NCBI RefSeq assembly: GCF_963678635.1
Contig: NC_087062.1
Location: forward strand, 2,790,001 to 2,854,000
Direction: 5' to 3'
From: Symsagittifera roscoffensis
Lineage: Eukaryota > Xenacoelomorpha > Acoela > Convolutidae
Length of the DNA stretch: 64,000 nt
The notes beneath the pieces were generated by a model that worked only from the letters and a program-made list of their open reading frames with translations, searched no databases and was not told the origin of the DNA. Below, one piece after another: positions 9,908 to 18,773 of the stretch. Every line of letters begins with the position of its first letter. The stretch's first letter is position 1. The position numbers were made by a program, and so were the translations under genes.

Positions 9908-12900
9908 TCATGTCTGTCCGTTCGTTGAACCTCTCTTCACGTTTATCTTCTGAGGCTTGAAGTCTTCCTCCGATGTCGAGCTGGTGGAAACCTCTATTTC
10001 CCTCTCTACTTCAAGTGGTCTTCTGAGCTCCGAGCTGCTCTTGTATGCCGCCGTCTTGCATCGAGCCAAAACCATGGGCGCCGTCTCTCTCAAGTTTCCT
10101 TCCGAAACAGCATCCACTGAAGGACTACCCAATCCCTCCACTTCTCTCTTCCTCTTGCGAGTCTTCACATCTCTGCTTGAGGGTGTTGTGGCTATCATCA
10201 CTGATTCGACCTCTCTGTCTACCTCCAATCCTTCCAACTCTTGCCTCCCCCCTGCTCGAGCCTTAAGGATATTAGTACTTTTAATCATATTACTAGTCCC
10301 AATCTTATCCCTTTTTATATCATTAACTATTTTATCTACAGTTTTTTGTTTCAGAGTAGAGCTGTCCTCACATTTTTCTTCTCTAGTCTTCGATCGTGAA
10401 TTCCTCAGCTCTACCAGCTTGCTCAGCAGCTCTTTTCTCGCCTTCTCATCCAGGCCCGTTCCTATCAGAAGCGGTTCTCCAAATCTTACGACTGTGTCCC
10501 ACAGTTCCTCCTTGAACTTGTCCAGCGTCGTCTCGCTGCCCACTTCTTGATTGAATTCTTCCAAGAACTCCTGCCAAGCATCGTTCTTCAGAGACCCCAG
10601 GAATATGTCCCTGTTCCCTTCGAAAGTGTTCCTTTCCCTTTCCTCCGAGCTCAAGAGTATCATCCCCATATTGAAGGTCTCATTTGCCAATGGCAATTCC
10701 AGATTCTTCCGGGGGGACGGATTCAGAGGTGGGGTGGCAGTATCTGCCCAATTCTCCTCGCTCAAGTCTTTTAACAGCTCTTGAGTGGTGAGCTCCTCCC
10801 CTGATGGCCCTGGTTCAGGTGTATTCCCCACTTCCATGTCTTCACCGGCTTCACTGAGAGTTTCATCCATACTCTCTTCTTCTGACTCATGTCTCCTTCT
10901 CTCGAGAATTTTCTTGAACCGGTCCTCGACGGGTCCACTCCTCTTGTCTCCAGGCGTGTCCACTGACAGTGGTGATGGTGTCATAGGGTCCAATTTCTTG
11001 TACTCCGTCAGGGCTACGTGCAGTTGACCTGCTGCATCTAGTTCTTTTCCCTCCTGTCTCACTTCCACCTGTTCTAAGCCATAGGGTGCCCTGTATTTTC
11101 TCGTTGCAAATTTCATGTCGTCCACCAATGCGACGTGCCCCTCCATCACGATCATCCTGCCATCATCCCATATGGGTAGCATGTTCTCAAGTCCCTCCTG
11201 CTCAAGAGCTCTCAAGACCTTTCGCACCTCATATCCGGGGGGCTGCGAACCTCTCATCTTTTTCGCTCGCGTCGTCCACGAATTTACCTTCGCCTCGCTA
11301 GTATGGAAGTAGACCGCCGCCGTGTAGCCGATGAACAGGGGGTCCCAGCCATCAGTGAAATCCTTCTGCATTTCCTCCGTCGTCATCCTCGCCATTATGG
11401 AGGGAACTACCAAGGGACTGTTTATTCCTAAGGTCATCCTCCTGACTATTGGGAACTCAGGCATGGTGGCTGGGAGGATTTCTTTCTCCATTATGGTTTC
11501 CAGCTCCCTCTTCACCAGTGCAAAGCACTCCTTCCAGGCAGGAATTCTCAAGATTTCTCGTCCGTCTGCCGTCAATGGGTTCAAGTTCCAGAATTTGGGA
11601 TACATTTCGATGGGACCCTCTTGCTTGCCTCCCATTCTACATTGCATTTGCCCCCTGAAGTTGTACACTATTAGCTCGGCATCTTTCACCTTTCCAAAGA
11701 GTACCGTGTTGCTCATTCGCCCTCTGAGCACCTCCTGCTGACACCAATTTAACGCCGTCCCATCCAGTATACTGATAAGACTCAAGTGCGTTACAGAGTG
11801 ACGATACGTTGTCACCAGGGGGTCTGGGAACGCGTACGTCACTGCTGGACCATAAATGCAGGTCACCACCTCCTCTAGGCCCCGGATTATCCCCATTGGG
11901 TCCGACCTCATTGCCAGGCAAAGGTCCGTCAGCAGAGGCATCCCTCTATTCGTCTTCTTCCATTCTTCTCTCGAGGTTGGATTCTCATCTTCACCCGTCA
12001 TGTGCCGATTCTGCATCATGAGGTATTGCACTAACAACGTCTTCAACCCTGCGGCACACTTGTAGGAGCTGGTTTCAATGCTCGAGTGGACTCTCCCCAT
12101 AGACAGAGGCTCTCCATATTCCATTAATCGATGAAACGACACCAATTCCCCATGGGTTAAGAGTAATAGTGCCAGGTACCCATCGACTCGAAGTGTCTCC
12201 ACTCCTCGACTAAACATGTATGCTGGGCCCATGTTGAACAAGTATCTGGGGTAAACCAAATACAAAGCCAAGAGCAGACTGATGGGCATGCCCAGTATCT
12301 CCTGCACGAAGGCTCCAAAGATAGTCGCCGTGGTGCCGAACATTCCTGCCATGAATTCCTTCTCCCAGCAAGGACTCAAGAACTTGAGAACCTCATAATC
12401 CCTCCTAGTCCTCAATTCACCCTTGGCGTGCTCTCTCCAGAACCCTCCAATCGTCACTTCATTGGCGGCCGAGACAAATCTAGCCACCGTCATGTCTCTT
12501 GTTTCGGCCAGCTCCAGTTGTTTCTCCAGAAAACTCCAGACTTGTTTCACGAGGGGTGGTGCTTCCTCCCTCGTCTTGTTCGTGGCGTTCTCCAGCCTTG
12601 GTGTCAAGAATGGCCACCAGCCATTCTCTTGAGTCAATCGATATTTCATCGATTCTAATTGCTTCTCCGTCTCGGCCACATTTCTTCTCTCGTTACTGGG
12701 ACCTCTAGACTTGCTGGTGGAGTTTGTGATCTTCACGTCCATACTCCGAAACCACAACCTGGCCGTCAATTGGCTTATCGCCGGGTGATCGTCTCTGATG
12801 ACTGGGCTGAACTTGAGTTGCCTGGCAAAGTTCGATATCTCTAGCAAGAGCACCTCATCTAATACGATCAGGATGTCGGCTAGTCCATAAAAGCCCCTCA

Positions 12901-14098
12901 GTGCATGAGATATGTCCGCCCATGCCGCCGCCAATTCTGACTTGCGAAGCCTCAGGTTCGATGGCTCCAACTCCCGATTGGGGGCTGCCATTAGAATCCG
13001 CCATTCATTCCCTTCTGCTATCAGGATCAAGACCGCGTACACGAATTGTAGGGCGGGTGGCATATTCGCGTATCCAGGGGATGTGGTAAACACCACCTTC
13101 GTCTTGGACCCAAATCTCGAGACAACATTCTCTTGCACTTCATTCATCGCCGCAAACAACACCTGAATGGCTTCCCATATCTTCCTCGATGGCGGATTTT
13201 CATCGCCCTTCAGTTGCTCAAGAAGTCCCACCGCGTGCAGGTGATCATTCATTCCTGCAAACAATAGCAGCTCAGGTTCACAGGGCATCTCTGACTTTAT
13301 TGCCACCACCAGAGTTAACATCTGGTTTAATTCAGCTCCTGGCAAAGAGTATATCAGAGTCTCCGGCCAGAACAACTTGGGAGACGTTCCTTCGAAGTCC
13401 GACCCCGCCACAATGACTACTCTCGCAGCAGCCGGATCTGCTCTATCATAAACTGCCAGGGTTTTGGCCAGCTGGGTGCTGCCACAGGGCTTCCCGTACC
13501 TGGGATCTTCCGCCAATTTCGAGCCTTCGTAAGCGGCATCCGGCAATTCCATCGACCCTGGATTGAGTAGTTTGTCTACCACTTTCAACTGTGCCGGGGT
13601 CGCCAACCTGATCCTGGCGATGCTCGTTCGGTGCTTGGGAGGTTCTGTTATAAGTCCAGGACTCCCCAGCAGCTTGAGAGGTCGGTAGTTAATGGGTCCC
13701 ATGATCGATTTTGTGGGAATTCCAGTCAGGTCTGTGGTCTCCATCAATTTCGTTCTCGAGAAGTGCGCCTCATGAGCTTTCAACCAGTCCACGCAATGAT
13801 GTCTATTCAAATCCTCGTGCGACACTCGTTCAATCCCCAGGGTTTCCGCCAATTCTCTCCTGCATTCCAAACTCTCTAGGTCCAGTTCTTTCACCTTCTC
13901 AGGATATCTCAAGCGAGCGGTCTCTATAGACCTCTTTTCCCGCTTGTTCTCTGCCACTACCACTGAGGATATCGCCGAGCCTGGAGGTGTTGATGACGTC
14001 ACCTCCTCAGACTCCATTGGCGTGGCACTCTGCAATCGAGTCTGGTTGCTCCTCGAACCGTCTCTAGTGTCAACTCTCGTTCCCAAGCGACCAGACAA
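9908..14098 (-). CDS. Unknown large accessory protein A of the giant element (1396+ codons)
   Basis: I do not recognise a named family. The same frame is open upstream to the TAG at about 14168-14173 that ends the SGNH ORF; the first ATG is at residue 28 of the frame counted from 14098. The N-terminal quarter contains VVIVAGSDF (about 230), LLLFAGMNDHLHA (about 275) and KTKVVFTTSPGY (about 335). These resemble the spaced blocks of an SGNH hydrolase with a changed nucleophile block. The middle has hydrophobic helices (GMPISLLLALYLVY). The C-terminal third is highly charged, with Ser/Glu-rich and basic stretches ending in Lys/Arg-rich sequence. It ends with a TGA and the frame then runs on, open, into the 936-codon ORF. 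A diverged homologue of the C-terminal half lies at 1-1798. Role unknown; a particle, RNA-binding or host-interaction role would be guesswork. Confidence 0.8.
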   Translation of the reverse strand: MSGRLGTRVDTRDGSRSNQTRLQSATPMESEEVTSSTPPGSAISSVVVAENKREKRSIETARLRYPEKVKELDLESLECRRELAETLGIERVSHEDLNRHHCVDWLKAHEAHFSRTKLMETTDLTGIPTKSIMGPINYRPLKLLGSPGLITEPPKHRTSIARIRLATPAQLKVVDKLLNPGSMELPDAAYEGSKLAEDPRYGKPCGSTQLAKTLAVYDRADPAAARVVIVAGSDFEGTSPKLFWPETLIYSLPGAELNQMLTLVVAIKSEMPCEPELLLFAGMNDHLHAVGLLEQLKGDENPPSRKIWEAIQVLFAAMNEVQENVVSRFGSKTKVVFTTSPGYANMPPALQFVYAVLILIAEGNEWRILMAAPNRELEPSNLRLRKSELAAAWADISHALRGFYGLADILIVLDEVLLLEISNFARQLKFSPVIRDDHPAISQLTARLWFRSMDVKITNSTSKSRGPSNERRNVAETEKQLESMKYRLTQENGWWPFLTPRLENATNKTREEAPPLVKQVWSFLEKQLELAETRDMTVARFVSAANEVTIGGFWREHAKGELRTRRDYEVLKFLSPCWEKEFMAGMFGTTATIFGAFVQEILGMPISLLLALYLVYPRYLFNMGPAYMFSRGVETLRVDGYLALLLLTHGELVSFHRLMEYGEPLSMGRVHSSIETSSYKCAAGLKTLLVQYLMMQNRHMTGEDENPTSREEWKKTNRGMPLLTDLCLAMRSDPMGIIRGLEEVVTCIYGPAVTYAFPDPLVTTYRHSVTHLSLISILDGTALNWCQQEVLRGRMSNTVLFGKVKDAELIVYNFRGQMQCRMGGKQEGPIEMYPKFWNLNPLTADGREILRIPAWKECFALVKRELETIMEKEILPATMPEFPIVRRMTLGINSPLVVPSIMARMTTEEMQKDFTDGWDPLFIGYTAAVYFHTSEAKVNSWTTRAKKMRGSQPPGYEVRKVLRALEQEGLENMLPIWDDGRMIVMEGHVALVDDMKFATRKYRAPYGLEQVEVRQEGKELDAAGQLHVALTEYKKLDPMTPSPLSVDTPGDKRSGPVEDRFKKILERRRHESEEESMDETLSEAGEDMEVGNTPEPGPSGEELTTQELLKDLSEENWADTATPPLNPSPRKNLELPLANETFNMGMILLSSEERERNTFEGNRDIFLGSLKNDAWQEFLEEFNQEVGSETTLDKFKEELWDTVVRFGEPLLIGTGLDEKARKELLSKLVELRNSRSKTREEKCEDSSTLKQKTVDKIVNDIKRDKIGTSNMIKSTNILKARAGGRQELEGLEVDREVESVMIATTPSSRDVKTRKRKREVEGLGSPSVDAVSEGNLRETAPMVLARCKTAAYKSSSELRRPLEVEREIEVSTSSTSEEDFKPQKINVKRGSTNGQT

Positions 14099-14170
14099 GG
14101 CCCTTGAGGCAAGGAATGGTGGGTTCGGAGGTGGTCCTAATGTGAATTGGGCTGTCTCTAGCAGATCCGA

Positions 14171-14848
14171 CTATAGCGTGTTTATGTGTTCCTGAAAGAC
14201 GTCGTTCAGCCACTCCGCTCCCCTTGGCCTATCGAAATGGATTCCATCATTGGAGGTGTCTTCAGGGAATCCCTTTTTCTCCATGCGCTCCGCTACGTCC
14301 AACAATCTGACAGGAAGCACACTCTTCCGGTGTATGTCTCGGATCACCTTGTTTAGGTTCCGCACCTTCTCGTTCATCTCCAAGGCGTGCTGATCAAACA
14401 TCATGTTGTAGGGGACCGTGCATACCGTCAGCAGGACGGGGTCCATCTGGATCCTCAGCTCCTCAAGAAGGCAGCTCATCTTGTAGTACAGCCTCGTTAT
14501 TTTCCTCGCTTCTCCCCTTGACACATCGTTGGTCCCGATCATCAGGGTCACCGTATACACTTTAGTCATCCCTAGCATGTCCAGGGTTGCCAACATCTGT
14601 GGCGTGGCAGCTCCAGCGAAACTCAAGATTCCTGTCTGCCAATGCGACTGGATCCGGGTCAACACCCGCACCAGGCTGTCCCCTATGATTAGGTGAACTG
14701 CACCCTCTGGCACACGAGGTGGCGCGAGATACTCCACCCAGGCCGCATCATGGAAGCAGTCCCTCCTGGCTCCCTGTTCCGCACTCCAATCCAGTCGATT
14801 GTGCCTGTGGTACCTCCCCTCTGTATTTTTCTTATAACTCGAGATCAC
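14171..14848 (-). CDS. SGNH/GDSL-type hydrolase encoded by the giant element
   Basis: The 225-codon frame contains the SGNH hydrolase blocks in order and at normal spacing: GDS with the nucleophile Ser58, a Gly near 79 (FAGA), GTND with Asn107, and DGIHF with Asp201 and His204. The family cleaves acyl or acetyl esters. GDSL-type esterase domains are known in the ORF1 protein of CR1-like LINEs, but the substrate here is unknown. The frame has no ATG before Met85, which is downstream of Ser58. The listed start is a GTG overlapping the TGA of the upstream coiled-coil ORF. The frame is open for 61 nt into that ORF, so expression by -1 frameshifting, splicing or reinitiation is likely. It ends with a TAG, after which the same frame continues into the 1396-codon ORF. 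No signal peptide is visible. Confidence 0.85.
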   Translation of the reverse strand: MISSYKKNTEGRYHRHNRLDWSAEQGARRDCFHDAAWVEYLAPPRVPEGAVHLIIGDSLVRVLTRIQSHWQTGILSFAGAATPQMLATLDMLGMTKVYTVTLMIGTNDVSRGEARKITRLYYKMSCLLEELRIQMDPVLLTVCTVPYNMMFDQHALEMNEKVRNLNKVIRDIHRKSVLPVRLLDVAERMEKKGFPEDTSNDGIHFDRPRGAEWLNDVFQEHINTL

Positions 14849-15924
14849 GACGCTCCTGACCGGCTGTTCCCTCCAAGTTGGGGAAGCTCTGGTCTTGCCG
14901 ATCTTTCACGGTTTTTCTGCTGTAATTTCTCGCCTAGCTCTTTCAGGCGCGATGAGCCGCCACTCACCTGACTGTCGCTCGAGGTCGAGGTTGGGGTATA
15001 TCCCGGCAGCACCACATCCATTAGTGGACGTACAGGTTGTGTCTCTAGGCTACGCAAGGAAGGCGTTGCGTCATTCGGTATCCAGACTTCCAACCCTTCA
15101 CTCATGTGTTCTCTGGCCTCGCGGTCAAGGTTGAACCGTCCTCTTGCCCTGGGAGCTTCATCCACCTCCATGCACGACTCTGGCCTCGAGCTGGTCACTA
15201 CTCGCTCCTTTGGCCTGGCTCCCTTCTGTGCGTCAAGCTCACGTTGTCGCTGTTCTATTCTCTCCAACTCCGACTTCAGTTGATCACGATTCGCGGCGCT
15301 CTCCCGCACCCTTAGTTCCTGCTGATGTTCAACTTTTAGCATCTCAAGTAACTTCAGAGTCTGATCTCGCTCGTTGACTGCCTGGTCTCTCTCCAGCTGA
15401 ATCTTCTCCCGATCCAGCTTCGCCTGATCCCGATCGAGGTTCGCCTTGTTCCTTTCCTTCTGCGCCTTCTCGAGCTCTTTCTTTAGAACACCCAGATCCG
15501 GATATGCTTCGGTCGTCTGTTGCGCTCGCGTCATCGACGGCACCCTACTCGAGCCCTGGCTTGTAGATCTTGCTGTTGGCCTAGCCGGTAGTGGGAACTC
15601 CCCTGCGCCATATTCAGTGTTGTTACTCAGGCCAGGATTCCTTGCCAAGTCAAAGCCCCTTACTCCTCCATCCACGTTCCAAGACAACCATCTGGTCTGT
15701 TCTTGGTTTGATATACCCTCGGTGGTGTACCCGATCATCAAGACAGCCTCCGTTGCAGACTCCCTGCACTCACCCTGGTCTTCCAACTGGAGGATGGCAT
15801 TCAGCATTACTGCCATTCTCTCGTCTATCTGGGTATAGTCCAGGTCCCTCAGGCGTCTGTACAGCTCATCAAGAATGGGCTTCTTCAGGGCCGCGGGCAT
15901 GGAATTCCAGAATCGGTCTGCCAT
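14845..15924 (-). CDS. Coiled-coil accessory protein of the giant element (359 aa)
   Basis: It starts at a real ATG (MADRFWNSMPAAL). The N-terminal 100 residues look globular. Residues about 145-245 are a strongly charged coiled coil with repeated RDQ/LDRD heptad-like words. The C-terminus is polar and Ser/Arg-rich. No catalytic motif is seen. It follows a 507-bp non-coding spacer after pol and is the first ORF of the accessory block. In the element's direction a TATATA lies about 25-30 nt before the ATG. Its stop codon overlaps the SGNH frame, so it may be the N-terminal oligomerisation part of a frameshift fusion with the hydrolase. That fusion is inferred. Confidence 0.75.
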   Translation of the reverse strand: MADRFWNSMPAALKKPILDELYRRLRDLDYTQIDERMAVMLNAILQLEDQGECRESATEAVLMIGYTTEGISNQEQTRWLSWNVDGGVRGFDLARNPGLSNNTEYGAGEFPLPARPTARSTSQGSSRVPSMTRAQQTTEAYPDLGVLKKELEKAQKERNKANLDRDQAKLDREKIQLERDQAVNERDQTLKLLEMLKVEHQQELRVRESAANRDQLKSELERIEQRQRELDAQKGARPKERVVTSSRPESCMEVDEAPRARGRFNLDREAREHMSEGLEVWIPNDATPSLRSLETQPVRPLMDVVLPGYTPTSTSSDSQVSGGSSRLKELGEKLQQKNRERSARPELPQLGGNSRSGAS

Positions 15925-16430
15925 TCTTCGTGACTTCGGGATGTATATAGGTATGTGTTAACCAGCTCAAGAATTACCTGACCGACTTAAGTATTACCCA
16001 ACTCAAGAATTCTCTAGAAATGTTCCCTTGCAAATACTTGCTGTAGGTGCGGATTATCGCGAGTTCAATCAAGATTTCTCTTTCTGTTTCTCGCTTGAGT
16101 ATAGTTGGATTTTCAACTTTGTTTTTCAAACTTGATCTGAAAACAGAAAGCATATTAAAACTTAACATGTCACGTTCCTAACCTAGAGACCCCCCTTCTA
16201 CCAGTATGGTTAAAATCTTATCATTCTCATTTCACTTAAAACAATTCAATTGGAATTTCCTTAAAAGCATGCAGATTCATTTTATGTTTTAGCACCGTTA
16301 ATTCCTTTCTTTTTTAAAATTTTAATTGTCATGCCAATCACATCTTAAGATCCCTTTACCTGCGCCGCACCCCAATACCTAACTCAAGACTCCTCCCTCA
16401 CACCCGACTCGATACCCCCGTGTACCCGAC
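15925..16430 (-). other. Non-coding spacer between pol and the accessory block
   Basis: This is 506 bp of AT-rich DNA with no credible ORF. It contains repeated ACTCAAGA-type words (15960-16015 and near 16380). In the element's direction TATATA lies just before the coiled-coil ORF. It is a candidate for an internal promoter or splice acceptor for a subgenomic message; neither is proven by sequence alone. Confidence 0.45.
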
Positions 16431-18773
16431 TCAGGCGATGCTCAAGTAGTACTTCTTATGAAGATACACCATTATCTCAGTTTCTGCAAAGACCACATGT
16501 AGGATAGCGTACAATTCCCTTGGGCTCAGTTTGCCCCTGTTTGGGTCATACACCGGCATTGAGACCTCTGTTACCCCTCTTTCAACCATGAAGTCTCGTA
16601 ATCTTGTTAGTGCCAATATCACGTGATCGGGATCAATTGTGTTCCTGTCATTGACCCTCGTTACTAGGAAGCACAGATATTTGCCCGGGACTTGTGCCAC
16701 TGACGGTGGAAGCGCTGCCATCCCTCCCAGTCCTGGTCTCTGTCTGAACATAAACTCTACATTCTGGTACTTTCTTTTGAAGTCAGCTTCCAATCTTGAT
16801 TTGAAACTCATGTCCGCCGTGATGCAGATCGCGCTGGTCCTGTTTGACAGGATGAAGTCGCTATCCGTTATCATGATGTTCTCCGAGTATTCATTGGGTA
16901 TTTCGAATTTCGTTTTGAAATTCCGACCTATAGTAGGCTCTGACTCTTCTTCCTCCAGTTCCAATTCGCTCGTTTCTCTCACTTCCTTGTGCTTCTTTAT
17001 CATCAAATTTTCGGTGTGGGTAAGTCCTACCTCCACTCCCCGGACAAAAATATTTATCGACGTCCCCGTCGATGTTGTCGGGTCTGAGTTGTCCTGAGGA
17101 ATGTCCAGTGGCCTGTCTGTTGCCGTCCATCCGAAAAGAGGGTCCTCTGTCTTCATGTAATTTGCTGCTGATACATCGACTTGCTGAATGCTTTGTCCTT
17201 CGCGGCTCTCGTCTTTGACATCACGCATCCACTCTAGAATCCTCAAGTTCGTGTTCTCCCTCCTCTCTATCTCACTCTGTTCGAGATCCGTTTCTAATTC
17301 TGGCGTCGAGTAATCATCCTGCGGATAATGACCACCATCGTCAACGACCTGCCATTCCTCTCCGGCTTCCAGTTCGCCTGCCTTCAGTAATTCCTCGCCC
17401 AATTTGTCTGGCTGTATCTTATCGATCAAGAAGTCATCCCCGTACCTGTTGTACCTCATGCCGGTGCGTTTACGATTGCCAGTCCTGGTTTCCGGTGGTG
17501 TTAGTCGATCCGGCTCCATCCACTTCGGCACCTCGTCCTGCTCCGGGTCGTTCCAGTCTTCTTCTACAAATGATCCTGCATCAGACTCCACTCCTATCTT
17601 TTCATTGTCGTCCAAACTCAAGTTCTCATTACCATCATTTTTCTCTCGAGTACCTTTCTCATTCACTTCACACGCTGGCTCTACCACCAGGTACTCAAGA
17701 CCCTCCATGTCCTGCGGTATGCACCAATCCTCTGGGGACGGGACGTGAGGCTTCAGATTTTCATAATGTGCCGCTCGCCCAGTACTCAAGCGATAGAACC
17801 GTCCTTGTTGATGAACCTCCGTTATCATGAATGGTCCCCTCCACTTCTTGAGTAGTTTCTTTGTTCCCTTGGGCGGTATTACCTTTTGGAAGACCCACAC
17901 GTATTGGCCCACTTCATATGGCTTTGCTCTTAATATTTTTTCGTCGTATTTCCTGCGTTGCCTCATTTGCGCTTGCGCCGTGTTCCTCCTGCATAGCTCG
18001 TTCAACTCCTGTTGTCTTTTGATCGCTTCTTTCACGTATGCCTGAGGCGACGTCCTTTTCCCCTCGTATTCCGGGTAAAAGAATGTCAGAGGCATTGCTC
18101 TCTCCCTGCCCGTCAACATCATGAAAGGACTGATGCCCGTAGTTGAGTGCTGTGTACTGTTGTAGGCTCCTACTACCTGTGGCAGGTATTTGTCCCAGTC
18201 CGTCATGTATCTTGAGCAGTACACCCTTAACATGTTGACCAGTGTCCTGTTTTGTCTCTCTACCAACCCATTGGTCTGTGGATGATAGGTCGTCGAGTGT
18301 GCTTGAGCAATGTGCGATCTCTTCATCAATTCTTTTGTCAAGTCCCCCACAAAAGCTTTGCCGTTGTCCGACTGGAAAGTCATTGGACAACCATACCGCG
18401 ATATCCAATGCGTTATCAGACGATCACATGTCTCTTCGGCCGAGGCTGTCTGGCACGGAACCGCTTCCGCCAACTTTGTGAAGTGATCTATTATAACCAG
18501 TATCTGATTATATCCCGACTCTGTTATGCAAATTTTTTGATGGTCTATCTGCACCACTTCATTGAACTCTGAGCTCTCAACTGACTTGAGTGGAAACTTC
18601 ATCTTCCTTGGGTCTTTTACCTGGAGACATGCCAGGCAGGCATTCACCCATCTCTCGCAAGCTTTTCTCATTCCTGGCCAATCAAACCTGTGAAGTATCC
18701 TTTGTTGTACTTTGTCTATCCCCTGGTGGCCCATCTGGTCGTGTGATCTGAAAAGCACCTTCGTCTGGTACAA
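16431..18773 (-). CDS. Integrase with a C-terminal macrodomain-like region
   Basis: Zinc-binding residues are H11, H16, C46 and C49. The catalytic core triad is D77 (VVQIDHQ), D136 (FQSDNGKAF) and E172 (GLVERQNRT), with the usual 35 residues between the last two. All are intact. A basic GPY-like region (LLKKWRGPFMITEV) follows. Residues about 380-620 are an acidic, disordered linker. Residues about 628-780 resemble a TARG1/OARD1-like macrodomain: ICITADMS, ADFKRKY, KYLCFLVTR, then GVTEVSMPV and a final helix plus YLH. The glycine-rich ligand loops of active macrodomains are not kept. The frame begins at a TTG; the ORF is normally fused to the upstream linker frame and is separated from it by an apparent one-base frame break near 18795. 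It should insert the element's DNA into host chromosomes. Confidence 0.9.
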   Translation of the reverse strand: MYQTKVLFRSHDQMGHQGIDKVQQRILHRFDWPGMRKACERWVNACLACLQVKDPRKMKFPLKSVESSEFNEVVQIDHQKICITESGYNQILVIIDHFTKLAEAVPCQTASAEETCDRLITHWISRYGCPMTFQSDNGKAFVGDLTKELMKRSHIAQAHSTTYHPQTNGLVERQNRTLVNMLRVYCSRYMTDWDKYLPQVVGAYNSTQHSTTGISPFMMLTGRERAMPLTFFYPEYEGKRTSPQAYVKEAIKRQQELNELCRRNTAQAQMRQRRKYDEKILRAKPYEVGQYVWVFQKVIPPKGTKKLLKKWRGPFMITEVHQQGRFYRLSTGRAAHYENLKPHVPSPEDWCIPQDMEGLEYLVVEPACEVNEKGTREKNDGNENLSLDDNEKIGVESDAGSFVEEDWNDPEQDEVPKWMEPDRLTPPETRTGNRKRTGMRYNRYGDDFLIDKIQPDKLGEELLKAGELEAGEEWQVVDDGGHYPQDDYSTPELETDLEQSEIERRENTNLRILEWMRDVKDESREGQSIQQVDVSAANYMKTEDPLFGWTATDRPLDIPQDNSDPTTSTGTSINIFVRGVEVGLTHTENLMIKKHKEVRETSELELEEEESEPTIGRNFKTKFEIPNEYSENIMITDSDFILSNRTSAICITADMSFKSRLEADFKRKYQNVEFMFRQRPGLGGMAALPPSVAQVPGKYLCFLVTRVNDRNTIDPDHVILALTRLRDFMVERGVTEVSMPVYDPNRGKLSPRELYAILHVVFAETEIMVYLHKKYYLSIA

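Noticed and set aside
9957-14195. Many plus-strand frames (for example 197 aa at 9957)
   Set aside because: They are antisense shadows of the 1396-codon minus-strand ORF, with Ser/Pro/Leu-rich composition typical of antisense reading.
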